DNA from: Xanthomonas sp. DAR 35659
Lineage (GTDB): Bacteria > Pseudomonadota > Gammaproteobacteria > Xanthomonadales > Xanthomonadaceae
Assembly (NCBI RefSeq): GCF_041242975.1
Contig: NZ_CP162488.1
Location: 2,098,001-2,162,000 of the forward strand
DNA: 64,000 nucleotides
Reading direction: 5' to 3'
A program made the position numbers and the translations under genes. Of this stretch, positions 39,711 to 48,060 are shown piece after piece; the first letter of the stretch is position 1, and the number at the start of each line of letters is the position of its first letter. The notes beneath the pieces are model-generated. The model saw only the letters and a program-made list of their open reading frames with translations. It was not told the origin of the DNA and made no database searches.

Positions 39711-40859
39711 TCAGTACCACTCCAGCAGCGACACGCCCAGGCCCACGTAGGTGGCGCGGTGGTTGTAGTCGATCATGCTCTCGCCATAGCCGTCGAACAC
39801 CTGCACGTGGCCGCGCAGCAGGTTGCTGATCGGGAAGCCCCAGTCCAACTGCACCGCGCCATGCGAGCGGTCGCCGCTGCGCAGCGAGTGCCGCGCCATC
39901 AGCGAGACCTCGTGGCCGTTGCGGTTGTAGGTCAGGGTCGCATCGCCGCGGCCCATGTAGTCCTCGATGTCCGGGTTGTTGTCCTGGCGGTCGCTCTCCG
40001 GGATCCGGTACCACGGGCGCAGCACCAGCGCCCAGTTCTCGCGGTCCAGGCCGATGTTGAGGATCGCCCGGTTCCAGCTGCGCGAGAACGGATCGCTGCG
40101 GCCGTTGGATTGGTGGGTGAGCTGGATCCCGGTCATCCGGCCCTTCCAGCCGAACAGGCTGTAGTTGTTGCGGAACACCAGCGCCAGTTCCGGCTCGTAG
40201 TTGGTCTCGCGGAACGGCCGCGATTGCTCGCTGTTGTAGACCTGCCAGCGCGAACTCTGGGTATAGGCGCCCCACAGGTCGCCGTTGTCGCCGAAGAGGT
40301 TCTCGGCGATCTTGGTCTTGAAGCTGAGCTGGAACTTGGTCTCGATGCTGTCCAGCGGCTCGGCGGTGGTCACCGTGTTGTTCGGGTTCGGCGAGGACGG
40401 CAGCTCGTTCTTCTTGCTGGTCCAGAACGCCGGCAGCAGGTACACCGGCTTGTAGGCGCGCAACTGGAACACGCCGAGCTTGGAATCCTTGGCCAGCTCC
40501 CAGCGGCTGTCCAGCAACGAGCCCTTGCCGGCATTGGCGATGGTGGCGTCGTAGCGGTCCTCCTTGAACAGCGAGGCGGCGCGCTGGCGGGTGCGCTGGG
40601 CCAGGCCGGCGTCGGCTGGCAGGGTGGCATCCAGTTGCTGCTTCTGCCGCTCGGCGGCCGCCTGCGCCGCCGCATCGGCGGCCTGCGGGTCGACCCGTCG
40701 CGACAGCGCCTGGTCGTAGCAGGACAGGCGCGCGGCGTCGCTGGAAATGGCGACGCAGGCCTCGGGCGACGCCGGGGTGGGCAGCACCTCCTGGGCATGG
40801 GCCAGCGGGATCGCCGCGAAGGACAGCAGCAGGAGGGGACGGGCCGGGCGGTGGATCAT
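39711..40859 (-). CDS. pldA: outer-membrane phospholipase A
   Basis: A 382-residue protein with a signal peptide (MIHRPARPLLLLSFAAIPLAHA) and an N-terminal extension to about residue 115 that holds two Cys (EACVAIS, RLSCYDQ). The beta-barrel part keeps the catalytic HQSNGRSDPFSRSWNR (His-x-Ser dyad and the supporting Asn) of OmpLA, and the chain ends in the barrel signal LEWY with an aromatic last residue. OmpLA hydrolyses phospholipids that reach the outer leaflet, works as a calcium-dependent dimer and helps keep outer-membrane asymmetry. The N-terminal extension with paired Cys is usual in Xanthomonadaceae homologues. Confidence 0.93.
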   Translation of the reverse strand: MIHRPARPLLLLSFAAIPLAHAQEVLPTPASPEACVAISSDAARLSCYDQALSRRVDPQAADAAAQAAAERQKQQLDATLPADAGLAQRTRQRAASLFKEDRYDATIANAGKGSLLDSRWELAKDSKLGVFQLRAYKPVYLLPAFWTSKKNELPSSPNPNNTVTTAEPLDSIETKFQLSFKTKIAENLFGDNGDLWGAYTQSSRWQVYNSEQSRPFRETNYEPELALVFRNNYSLFGWKGRMTGIQLTHQSNGRSDPFSRSWNRAILNIGLDRENWALVLRPWYRIPESDRQDNNPDIEDYMGRGDATLTYNRNGHEVSLMARHSLRSGDRSHGAVQLDWGFPISNLLRGHVQVFDGYGESMIDYNHRATYVGLGVSLLEWY

Positions 40860-40987
40860 GCGGGTTCTCTCGGAAGCGGGCGGCGTCGGCGGGTGTGCGC
40901 TGCCTGGATGAATGGCCGGCTGCGAAAATACAGCAGCTTCCGCAACGGGGTCATCACGCGTTCATCTCGCCGCGTGGACCCGGCCGC

Positions 40988-41473
40988 TCAGAGCAGCCAC
41001 ACCGCGGCGAACAGCCCGACCATCGCCACCGCCAGGCCCAGCTTGGCGGCGGTGCCCAGGACGATGCCCAGCCAGGTGCCGAGGCCGACCTTGGTCGCCT
41101 GCCGCAACTCCCGGCCATGCCAGTACTCGCCGGCCAACGCGCCGACGAAGGGGCCCACGAACAAGCCGATCGGCAGGAAGAACAGGCCCAAGATGCTGCC
41201 CAGCACCGAGCCCCACAACGCCTTGCGGCTGGCGCCGACCCGCTTGGCGCCGAACAGCGTGGCCAGGAAATCGACCAGGAACGAGAGCAGGGTCAGCACG
41301 CCCAGCACCAGCAGCGTCACCCAGCCCACACGCTGGAAGCCGTCGGCCCAGGCGGCCAGCAGCAGGCCGGCGAACAGCAGCGGCATGCCCGGCAGCGCCG
41401 GCAGCACCACGCCGGCGATTCCCACCACGACCAGCAGCGCGGCGATCGTGTAGTAGATGAACGTAGGATCCAC
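40988..41473 (-). CDS. DUF456 family membrane protein
   Basis: A 161-residue inner-membrane protein with four or five hydrophobic segments separated by glycine-rich turns. The opening IAALLVVVGIAGVVLPALPGMPLLFAG (given here as VVVGIAGVVLPALPG) and the middle FVGPFVGALAGEY are diagnostic of DUF456. Function is unknown. The start is a GTG at 41473 with GGAGG 10 bases upstream. The long cold-shock leader lies on the other side of the start, on the opposite strand. Confidence 0.88.
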   Translation of the reverse strand: MDPTFIYYTIAALLVVVGIAGVVLPALPGMPLLFAGLLLAAWADGFQRVGWVTLLVLGVLTLLSFLVDFLATLFGAKRVGASRKALWGSVLGSILGLFFLPIGLFVGPFVGALAGEYWHGRELRQATKVGLGTWLGIVLGTAAKLGLAVAMVGLFAAVWLL

Positions 41474-41501
41474 GCCGCGGCCTCCGGGGGTCGTTTGGGG
41501 G

Positions 41502-41714
41502 TTGACAGAAGGGCGTTCTTGCGGATTGCAATTTCATTTTGGCCGGGGTAAGTTTTCAGCCGCTGCGTTTGCAAAGGTCACCGTGAATCGTGGCCCGATG
41601 CGGTAGATCCAACGATCCGCTACAGCGTTATACCTCGCTTCCTCCTTGCAACCAGCCGCCGAACCCCCGGCGTACCCACCCCTGAGAAACCGTGTTCCAA
41701 GGAGAAAGTCCATC
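41502..41714 (+). promoter_or_regulatory. promoter and long leader of the cold-shock gene
   Basis: TTGACA (41502-41507) is a perfect -35; a -10 is less clear, with TGCAAT at 41527-41532. The leader of about 175 bases before the ATG is AT-richer than its surroundings, has an imperfect hairpin around GTAGATC-CAAC-GATC (41602-41617) and ends with the strong ribosome binding site AAGGAG (41699-41704). Long structured leaders are typical of cold-induced csp mRNAs. Confidence 0.55.
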
Positions 41715-41924
41715 ATGAGCAGTCGCGAAAACGGCACCGTGAAGTGGTTCAACGATGCCAAGGGTTTCGGCTTCATCAGCCGCGAGAATGGCGAGGACGT
41801 GTTCGTGCACTTCCGCGCGATCCAGACCCAGGGTTTCAAGAGCCTGAAGGAAGGGCAGAAGGTCAGCTTCACCGTGGTGCAGGGCCAGAAGGGCCTGCAG
41901 GCCGACGCGGTGCAGCCGATCTGA
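41715..41924 (+). CDS. cold-shock protein (CspA family)
   Basis: A 69-residue single cold-shock domain, an OB-fold that binds single-stranded RNA and DNA and melts mRNA structure. Both RNA-binding motifs are present: KGFGFI (RNP1, residues about 15-20) and VFVHF (RNP2, about 29-33), and the start [15 protein letters not shown] is canonical. Strong AAGGAG ribosome binding site 11 bases upstream. A stem-loop terminator follows 45 bases after the stop, so it is a single-gene transcript. Confidence 0.96.
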   Translation: MSSRENGTVKWFNDAKGFGFISRENGEDVFVHFRAIQTQGFKSLKEGQKVSFTVVQGQKGLQADAVQPI

Positions 41925-41968
41925 GCGCCGACGCGCGTCGGCGCGCCGCCGATGCGCCCTCGCGCGCA

Positions 41969-41999
41969 GCAAAAAGGCCCGCCGTGCGGGCCTTTTTGC
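41969..41999 (+). terminator. Rho-independent terminator, possibly bidirectional
   Basis: A perfect 14-bp stem GCAAAAAGGCCCGC / GCGGGCCTTTTTGC around loop CGT. T and A runs flank it on both strands, so it may end both the cold-shock transcript and the convergent glycine-zipper lipoprotein transcript. Confidence 0.93.
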
Positions 42000-42024
42000 A
42001 TTGCGGCAGCGCGCGGGTCGCCGC

Positions 42025-42492
42025 TTAGCGCGGCACCACGCGTCCGTTCACCACCCGCACGTAGGTGTTTTCGCGGACCCCGGCCAGGTCGCGCTGATTG
42101 ACCACGATCACGCGGCCATCGTCCATCTGCACATGCACGTCGTAGGTGTCGCTGGTGACGTTTTTCTGGATCTGGTTGCCGGCCAGGGCGCCGGCGGCGG
42201 CGCCGGCGACCGCCGACACGTTCTGGTTGCCCTTGCTGCCGCCGGTATGGTCGGAAATCTCATGGCCGGCGACCGCGCCGACGATGCCGCCCAGGATCGC
42301 GCCGGTGGCGCTGGGCGCGGTACGGCCCGAGGGCACGGTGTCGATGCGGGTGACGATGCCGCAGTCGGCGCAGCGGTTGTCCGAGTAGCCGCGCGAAGGC
42401 TGGCTGTAGCCGCCGCCATAGCCGGGGGACGTGGCGCAGCCGGCCAGTGCCAGGGCGGCGATGGCGCCGGTGGCCAGTAGTTGGATCTTCAT
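42025..42492 (-). CDS. glycine-zipper 2TM lipoprotein (SlyB/PcP-like)
   Basis: A 155-residue outer-membrane lipoprotein: signal ALALAGC (Cys near residue 19), a Gly/Tyr/Ser-rich spacer with a Cys pair (CADCG), then the glycine-zipper segment ILGGIVGAVAGHEIS and AVAGAAAGALAGNQIQ, and a C-terminal beta domain with VQMDDGRVIVV. Proteins of this type sit in the outer membrane and respond to envelope stress. The start at 42492 has GAGGAGAG before it. The convergent terminator at 41969 probably ends its mRNA. Confidence 0.9.
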   Translation of the reverse strand: MKIQLLATGAIAALALAGCATSPGYGGGYSQPSRGYSDNRCADCGIVTRIDTVPSGRTAPSATGAILGGIVGAVAGHEISDHTGGSKGNQNVSAVAGAAAGALAGNQIQKNVTSDTYDVHVQMDDGRVIVVNQRDLAGVRENTYVRVVNGRVVPR

Positions 42493-42706
42493 GCGTGCTC
42501 TCCTCGACAGACGTGAAATGAATGCGGCATCGCCGCGTTCGCAGGCATCCTGTCCGCCACCGCGTGAATGCAACGCCAATCCAGGCCGGATCGCGGCACG
42601 CGGGGCCGTGCGGCGTCAGCCGCAATTCAGCGGCGGACCGCGCTTGCGGGCCAGCGAGGGCTCCGCCGAATCGCGGCTGCGGTCGCGCCGACAGACGGGC
42701 TGGCGG

Positions 42707-43090
42707 TCAGCGGAAATCGCGGTGGCAGGCGTCGCAGGCGTCGTCGATGCGTTGCCGCAACTGGTCCAGCGCGGCGCAGCTGTCCGGCGCATTGCTGGGC
42801 GCGGTCTGCAGGGTGGAGCGCAGCGCCAGCAGGTGCTCGCGAAAGCGCGCATCGTCGGCGAGCGCCGGAAAGGCGGTGTCCACCTGCTCGCCGAGCAGGC
42901 GCAGCGTCTGCAGGTGCGGCTGCGCGTCCGCCGCGCCGCAGCGGCCCTGCGCGCGGCTGCGCTCGAGCAGCGCCAGTTGTTTGCCCATCACCTGCATCAG
43001 GCTGGACGGGAACGGATCCTGCCGCGCCTGCAGCGCGCGCAGCGTCATTACCGCGGCGACCAGGCCGATCAACAGCCCTGCGACCAGCAC
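42707..43090 (-). CDS. small membrane-anchored c-type cytochrome-like protein
   Basis: A 127-residue protein with an N-terminal hydrophobic helix (about residues 2-20) that would anchor it, a helical domain, and a heme-attachment motif CDACH at residues 121-125 close to the C-terminus. Helical fold with a C-terminal CxxCH is the layout of cytochrome c'/c556 proteins. Another Cys pair (GRCGAADA and DSCAALD) is present. The start is a GTG at 43090, the furthest upstream start codon in frame; an earlier non-standard start is possible. It diverges from tcdA; redox partner unknown. Confidence 0.7.
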   Translation of the reverse strand: MLVAGLLIGLVAAVMTLRALQARQDPFPSSLMQVMGKQLALLERSRAQGRCGAADAQPHLQTLRLLGEQVDTAFPALADDARFREHLLALRSTLQTAPSNAPDSCAALDQLRQRIDDACDACHRDFR

Positions 43091-43248
43091 GAACAGATAG
43101 CGCGATGCGGCGGAAGCGGGCGGGGAAGGGCTGGCTATGGGCGTGCGGGAGGAAAGGGAACGCCGATGGTACGCCGCTGCCGCCGCATCGGCCGCAGGTG
43201 GATGCGCGGCGGGCGCTGGTGCCGCCCGCGATGAAATAAACTGCGCGC

Positions 43249-44130
43249 ATGAACGAACAATTGCGTGAGCGCTTCGCCGGCATCGACCGGCTGTACGGGC
43301 GCGGGACCGTCGAGCGCCTGGCGCAGTGCCGGGTGGCCGTGGTGGGCATGGGCGGGGTCGGCTCGTGGGTGGTGGAAGCGCTGGCGCGCTCGGCGGTCGG
43401 GCACCTGACCCTGATCGACGCCGACGACATCTGCGTCTCCAACACCAATCGCCAACTGCCGGCGCTGCAGGGGCAGTACGGACGCAACAAGGCGCGGGCG
43501 ATGGCCGAGCGCTGCGTGGCGATCAATCCGGCGATCGAGGCGGTCGCCGTCGAAGCCTTCCTGACCCCGACCAACATCGCCGAGTTGCTCGGCGGCGGCT
43601 TCGATCTGGTGATCGACGCCTGCGACAGCTTCCGGGTCAAGGTCGAGACCATCGCCTGGTGCCGCCGGCGCAAGCTGCCGCTGCTGACCGTGGGTTCGGC
43701 CGGCGGGCGCACCGACCCGACCCTGGTGCGCATCCGCGACGTGTCGCGCACCGAGCACGACGCGATGCTGGCGCTGATCCGCAAGAAGCTGCGCGGCGAG
43801 TTCAATTTTCCCAAGAATCCGCAGCGCTACTTCGGCGTGCCGGCGGTGTACTCGCTGGAGAACGTGCGCTATCCGCAGGCCGACGGCAGCGTGTGCGGGC
43901 TGCGGCCGCAACTGGGGCCGGACGCGGCGCTGAACCTGGATTGCGGCGCCGGGCTGGGCGCCGCCACGCATATCACCGGCGCGTTCGCCTTCGCTGCGGC
44001 GGGCAAGGCGCTGGAGCTGCTGTTGAAACCGTCGGCGCGGCGCGGCGCTGCCGCCGAGACGGTCAGCGGGCGCGAGGCGGCGCTGCCGGATCCGCAGCCG
44101 CAGCCCGCATCGGAGGCGGCTGGCGGGTGA
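43249..44130 (+). CDS. tcdA: tRNA threonylcarbamoyladenosine dehydratase
   Basis: A 293-residue E1-like enzyme that uses ATP to cyclise t6A at position 37 of tRNAs to ct6A. Seen: Rossmann motif VAVVGMGGVGSWVVEALARS, the metal/ATP Asp in LIDADDICVSNTNRQ, the catalytic-loop Cys in VIDACDSFRVK, and FPKNPQRYFGVPAVYS near residue 187. The last 25 or so residues are low complexity. Its 3' end overlaps the convergent EAL gene by 68 bp. The ATG at 43249 is the natural start by family length. Confidence 0.93.
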   Translation: MNEQLRERFAGIDRLYGRGTVERLAQCRVAVVGMGGVGSWVVEALARSAVGHLTLIDADDICVSNTNRQLPALQGQYGRNKARAMAERCVAINPAIEAVAVEAFLTPTNIAELLGGGFDLVIDACDSFRVKVETIAWCRRRKLPLLTVGSAGGRTDPTLVRIRDVSRTEHDAMLALIRKKLRGEFNFPKNPQRYFGVPAVYSLENVRYPQADGSVCGLRPQLGPDAALNLDCGAGLGAATHITGAFAFAAAGKALELLLKPSARRGAAAETVSGREAALPDPQPQPASEAAGG

Positions 44131-45475
44131 TCAGCCGCTCCAGGTCCTGCACCGGCTGCGGCCGGCCGAACAGGAAGCCCTGGAAGTGCAGGCAGCCCAT
44201 CGCCGCGAGCATCTCGCGCTGCTGCGCGTCCTCGACCCCTTCGGCCAGCGCGACCATGCCCATGATCGCGGAGATCTCGACGATCTTGGCCAGCAACTGG
44301 CGCGCCGAGTCGTCGGCCCTGGCGTCGTTGACGAACTGCCGGTCGATCTTGAGCTTGGTGACCGGCAGGGTGCGCAGCATCGCCAGCGACGAGAAGCCGG
44401 TGCCGAAATCGTCCAGCGCCCAGCCGATGCCCAGGGCCTTGAGTTCGTGCATCCTGCCGCGCATCGCGCCGGTATCCACGTACAGCGCCGATTCGGTCAA
44501 TTCGAATTCCAACAGCGAGGGCGACACCTCCGCCTCGGCGATCACCTGCCTGACCGAAGCCACGAAACCGGCATCGAGCAACTGCACCGGGCTGACGTTC
44601 ACCGCCACCACCAGCCTGGACAATGCCGGGTCCTGCGACCAGCGCCGCAGCGTCGCGCAGGCCTGACGCAGCACCTCCAGGCCGACCTCCCGGATCAGTT
44701 GGCTCTCTTCGGCCAGGGGAATGAACTTGTCCGGGGTCAGCAGTTTGCCGTTGGGATGCCGCCAGCGCACCAGCGCCTCGGCGCCGAGCATGGCGCCGGT
44801 CGCGTCGACCTGGGGCTGGTACAGCACTTCGATCTCGCGGTTTCCGACCGCGCGCGCCAGTTCGCGTTCCAGCGAGATGCGCGCGTTCACGTCGCTGCGA
44901 TAGATGTGCACCACGCCGGCGAGCAGCGCCGAGGCCAGCACCAGATTCGAGGCCGCCCCGACCATCCGCACATGCAGCGGCGGCGACACCGGCGCGATGA
45001 CGTCCAGCAGGCCGGTCCCGAAGACCACGAACATCGCCAGGCAGGCCAGCGGAAACACGACGGCGCGGTAGCGGCGGCGCCGATCGAACACGAACTGCGC
45101 CCCGGCCGCCAGCGGCAGGAAGAACGTATGCACGGTGCGCGGGACATTGCCGATCGGCGCGTCGATCAGCGAGATCACCAGCACCACGAGGAAGATCCCA
45201 TGCGCGACCAGCGAGAGCGATGCCTCGTCGCCGTGCTTGCCGCCGCACAGCGCCAGCACGCCGACCGCGATGAGGCAGACGAAGGCGAACGCCAGTTCGG
45301 GCCTGCCGTTGAGCAGGTAGCAGATGGTCCACACCGCGCCGACCGCGGTACAGGAGATCCCGGCCAGTTTGCGGATGGTACGGATCTTGTGGCTGCGGTT
45401 GCCGTCGCGGAACTTGAGGCTGACCCAGTCTTCGCCGTTGGACGGTGTCCGTTCCGACCCTGCCTTGCTCTTCAT
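44063..45475 (-). CDS. membrane EAL-domain protein, cyclic-di-GMP phosphodiesterase
   Basis: A 470-residue protein with five or six membrane segments (about residues 35-185) as sensor and a C-terminal EAL domain. Catalytic motifs are intact: GAEALVRW, NVSPVQL, FELTES, DDFGTGFSS, KIDRQFV, EGVE and QGFLFGRP, so it should hydrolyse cyclic di-GMP to pGpG. There is no GGDEF domain. The start at 45475 (MKSKAG) precedes a basic stretch and the first helix. The coding end overlaps tcdA on the other strand by 68 bp and encodes a Pro/Ala/Arg-rich tail of no known role. Confidence 0.92.
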   Translation of the reverse strand: MKSKAGSERTPSNGEDWVSLKFRDGNRSHKIRTIRKLAGISCTAVGAVWTICYLLNGRPELAFAFVCLIAVGVLALCGGKHGDEASLSLVAHGIFLVVLVISLIDAPIGNVPRTVHTFFLPLAAGAQFVFDRRRRYRAVVFPLACLAMFVVFGTGLLDVIAPVSPPLHVRMVGAASNLVLASALLAGVVHIYRSDVNARISLERELARAVGNREIEVLYQPQVDATGAMLGAEALVRWRHPNGKLLTPDKFIPLAEESQLIREVGLEVLRQACATLRRWSQDPALSRLVVAVNVSPVQLLDAGFVASVRQVIAEAEVSPSLLEFELTESALYVDTGAMRGRMHELKALGIGWALDDFGTGFSSLAMLRTLPVTKLKIDRQFVNDARADDSARQLLAKIVEISAIMGMVALAEGVEDAQQREMLAAMGCLHFQGFLFGRPQPVQDLERLITRQPPPMRAAAADPAAPPRAR

Positions 45476-45939
45476 CGTCCATCGCCCCGCGTGCGCGTCG
45501 GCCACCGCGCTGTGCTGGCGGCGGGGCGCGTGCAGGGCGCTGACGCCCATCGCCTGCGCACGGGGAGCGCGAATTCGCCTTCGGTCATGCCGATGGCCGT
45601 GACGCGGCGGTCCGATCCGGCCCAGGCCGTTGGCTCCATGCCCTCGCTTTTGCGTTGCCGAGCGCGGGTGGGGCGCCTGCCGGCACGCGCACAGGGAGCC
45701 GACGCCACGCCACGCCGGTCACGCCAGGAACGGCCGGCCCGCCGGCGCGCAAGCAAGCGGGGTAGGGGCGGCGTGTCGTGTTGGTGAGTGCCGCTTTGCC
45801 ACGTCGGAGCCTGGCGGAGAGGAAGCCATTCGCAATAGGCGCACACTATCAGAAGCGCATGCAGGCCGACGCTGCGCGAACGCGACGAGGCCGTCACCAG
45901 TTCACAGTTTCGCGAGAAAGCCGCGCCGGGCGCGGCTGC
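45476..45939. other. 464-bp intergenic stretch
   Basis: Lies upstream of the EAL gene and downstream of tatD, both on the minus strand. No frame with coding character, repeat, terminator or RNA gene was recognised. It presumably holds the EAL gene promoter. The AT-rich GCGCACACTATCAGAAGC (about 45839-45856) is the least GC-rich part. Confidence 0.5.
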
Positions 45940-46707
45940 TCACGCGTCCAGGCCGAACAGCCGCCGTGCGTTGTCGGTGGTGTGCGCGGCGATGGCGGCC
46001 GCTGGCGCGTCGCGCAGCGCGGCGATGGTCTCCAGGACCGTGCGCAGCCGTGCCGGCTCGTTGCGCTGGCCGCGGATCGACGCATCGGGCTGGTCCGGCG
46101 CATCGGTTTCCAGCAGCAACTGCTGCAGCGGCACCGCGGCGGCCAGCCGGCGTAGCCGTTGCGCGCGGTCGTAGGTGACCGGGCCGCCGAGGCCGATCAG
46201 GAAATCCAGCGCGTGCAGTTGCTGCGCCTGCTCGGCGCTGCCGCCGAAGCTGTGCACCACGCCGCGCAGGCGCCCCACCTTGCGGATCGCCAGGATCACC
46301 GCGTCGACCGCGCGCCGCGCGTGCACGATCACCGGCAGGTCGAACTCGCGCGCCAGGTGCAACTGGCCGATGAAGTAGCGCTGCTGTTCGGTGGGGTCCA
46401 ATCCCTCGACGAAGAAGTCCAGGCCGCATTCGCCGATCGCGCACGGACGTTCGCGCGCGATCCACTCGCCGAGCAACGCCAGATGCTCGGGCCGGTGCTG
46501 GTCGAGGAACAGCGGATGCAGGCCGTAGGCCGGATACAGCCCGTCGCTCGCCGCGCATACCGCGCGCAGCTTGGGCCATGCCGCCGCCGTCACCGCCGGC
46601 ACCACCTGGGCGACGACGCCGGCCGCTTGCGCGCGCGCGAGCACCGCGGCGCGGTCGCCGTCGAATTCGTCCGCGTCCAGATGGCAGTGGCTGTCGATCA
46701 GGCGCAT
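45940..46707 (-). CDS. tatD: TatD family metal-dependent hydrolase
   Basis: A 255-residue TIM-barrel hydrolase, a 3'-5' DNase/RNase family member. Metal ligands: IDSHCHLD (His-x-His near residues 6-8), the bridging Glu in IGECGLDF, VIVHARRA (His), VVHSFGG (His) and LLETDAPDQP (Asp). All are in place. TatD-type enzymes act in DNA repair and DNA fragmentation, and some act on D-aminoacyl-tRNA. The gene follows a small membrane protein gene by 9 bp and is probably co-transcribed with it. Confidence 0.93.
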   Translation of the reverse strand: MRLIDSHCHLDADEFDGDRAAVLARAQAAGVVAQVVPAVTAAAWPKLRAVCAASDGLYPAYGLHPLFLDQHRPEHLALLGEWIARERPCAIGECGLDFFVEGLDPTEQQRYFIGQLHLAREFDLPVIVHARRAVDAVILAIRKVGRLRGVVHSFGGSAEQAQQLHALDFLIGLGGPVTYDRAQRLRRLAAAVPLQQLLLETDAPDQPDASIRGQRNEPARLRTVLETIAALRDAPAAAIAAHTTDNARRLFGLDA

Positions 46708-46716
46708 CGGCGGCGC

Positions 46717-46950
46717 TCAGCCGCGACCGCGCCGCGCGCGTGCCGGAACCGGCTCCGGCACGGCCGGCGTGCGCGTCTTCCAGTTGGCCAGCAGCAAGGT
46801 GCCCAGGCCGAACACGATCTCGTCGAGGAACGGAATCGGGTCGGGGATCAGCACGCTCGCCACGAACAGCGCGGCGGTCATCTTGAACAGCGTCGGGTAG
46901 CGCAATTTGCCGGCCCAGCGCAGCAGCGGCAGCATGATGGGATTGGGCAT
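46717..46950 (-). CDS. small membrane protein, DUF6116-like
   Basis: A 77-residue protein with one or two hydrophobic segments (FKMTAALFVASVLIPDPIPFLDEIVFGLGTLLLANW, here given as ALFVASVLIP and FGLGTLLLANW) and a basic C-terminal tail. The central DPIPFLDEI motif matches small Xanthomonadaceae proteins that I know as DUF6116; no function is known. It precedes tatD by 9 bp. The start ATG at 46950 follows the purine-poor CGTGTC, so the ribosome binding site is weak. Confidence 0.7.
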   Translation of the reverse strand: MPNPIMLPLLRWAGKLRYPTLFKMTAALFVASVLIPDPIPFLDEIVFGLGTLLLANWKTRTPAVPEPVPARARRGRG

Positions 46951-47124
46951 GACACGTCTCCGGCCGGTGGATGAAAACGCTAACACGCCCGATATGGCGG
47001 CATCCCTGCCGCGGGACCAGTCGGCGTCGCTGAATGTGGCTGAATAGGGAGCGGATTGGTTCAGCTTGGGCATGGTAATCACAGCACCGTAGATAGCGCG
47101 GCCCACAACCGCAGGAGAGCAACG

Positions 47125-47949
47125 ATGAAGAGCAATACCACCACCATTCTGGTCGCGGCGGGTGCCTTGCTGGTCGGCGGCGCGGCCACCGCGGCGTTCA
47201 TGAACAATCGCGACAAGCAGGAGTTCGCTGGCAGCGGCGACGTGCGCCCGGCGCTGGACGCGCGCGGCGACAGCGCGATCGGCAACGATGTCGGCGGCAA
47301 GCTGGAATACGCCGATGTGGTCCGGGTCGATCCGATCACGCAGAAGCAGCAGCGCTACGCCGAGGTGATCGGCACCGAGCCGCTGCGCGAGACCTCCACC
47401 ACCACCACCCCGCGTCAGGTCTGCAACGACGTGGTGGTACAGGAGCGCCTGCCCGAGCGCGACGGCAACGTCGGCGGCACCGTGGTCGGCGCGGTGGTCG
47501 GCGGCCTGCTCGGCAACCAGATCGGCCACGGCAACGGGCGCAAGGCCGCCACCGCGGCCGGCGCGGTGGCCGGCGGCTTCATCGGCAACCGGGTCGATCG
47601 CAATCACGTGGGCGGCCGCGTGGTCGATCGCACCGAGCGCCAGTGCCACACCGAGAACAGCACCGCGCAGTCCTCGACCATCACCGGCTACAACGTGACC
47701 TACCGCAACGACGACGGCACCACCGGCACCATGCGCATGGACAGCAAGCCGGGCAGCCGCATCGCCATGGGCACCCAGGACGTGGTCAAGGGTTACGACG
47801 TGACCTACCGCTACGACGGTCAGCAGAAGACCGTGCGCATGGACGACAAGCCCAACAGCGACCGCCTGCCGGTGCTCGACGGGCGCCTGGTCACGCAGAC
47901 CGCCTCGGCCCGCGACGCGATGGCCAACGACGCGATCAGCCAGCGCTGA
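47125..47949 (+). CDS. glycine-zipper 2TM domain envelope protein
   Basis: A 274-residue protein with an N-terminal hydrophobic signal or anchor (about residues 7-24, ILVAAGALLVGGAATAA). A Cys (RQVCNDVVVQE) near residue 100 begins the core, followed by the glycine zipper VGGTVVGAVVGGLLGNQIG and AAGAVAGGFIGNRVD, a second Cys in ERQCHTE and two similar beta segments, YNVTYRNDDGT.GTMRMD and YDVTYRYDGQQKTVRMD, an internal duplication. No lipobox is present. The GGAG ribosome binding site is clear and a terminator follows. Probably an envelope structural or stress protein. Confidence 0.88.
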   Translation: MKSNTTTILVAAGALLVGGAATAAFMNNRDKQEFAGSGDVRPALDARGDSAIGNDVGGKLEYADVVRVDPITQKQQRYAEVIGTEPLRETSTTTTPRQVCNDVVVQERLPERDGNVGGTVVGAVVGGLLGNQIGHGNGRKAATAAGAVAGGFIGNRVDRNHVGGRVVDRTERQCHTENSTAQSSTITGYNVTYRNDDGTTGTMRMDSKPGSRIAMGTQDVVKGYDVTYRYDGQQKTVRMDDKPNSDRLPVLDGRLVTQTASARDAMANDAISQR

Positions 47950-47971
47950 TCCAGCGCCGCGGTAGTCTCCA

Positions 47972-48006
47972 GCGAAAGGCCGGCCTGGAGCCGGCCTTTC
48001 GCTTTT
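47972..48006 (+). terminator. Rho-independent terminator
   Basis: A perfect 13-bp stem GCGAAAGGCCGGC / GCCGGCCTTTCGC around CTGGA, followed by TTTT. It lies 22 bases after the glycine-zipper gene stop and just before the promoter of the acyl-CoA dehydrogenase gene. Confidence 0.92.
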
Positions 48007-48027
48007 CGCCGATGGCGCGCGCGCCGA

Positions 48028-48033
48028 TACAAT
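48028..48033 (+). promoter_or_regulatory. putative -10 of the gcdH promoter
   Basis: TACAAT, one base from the consensus, lies 27 bases before the gcdH ATG and directly after a terminator, so it is a likely promoter. The -35 region (TTTTCG near 48003-48008) overlaps the terminator tail and is weak. Confidence 0.5.
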
Positions 48034-48060
48034 GCGGCTTTCCGTCCGTGCGAGTCCGCC

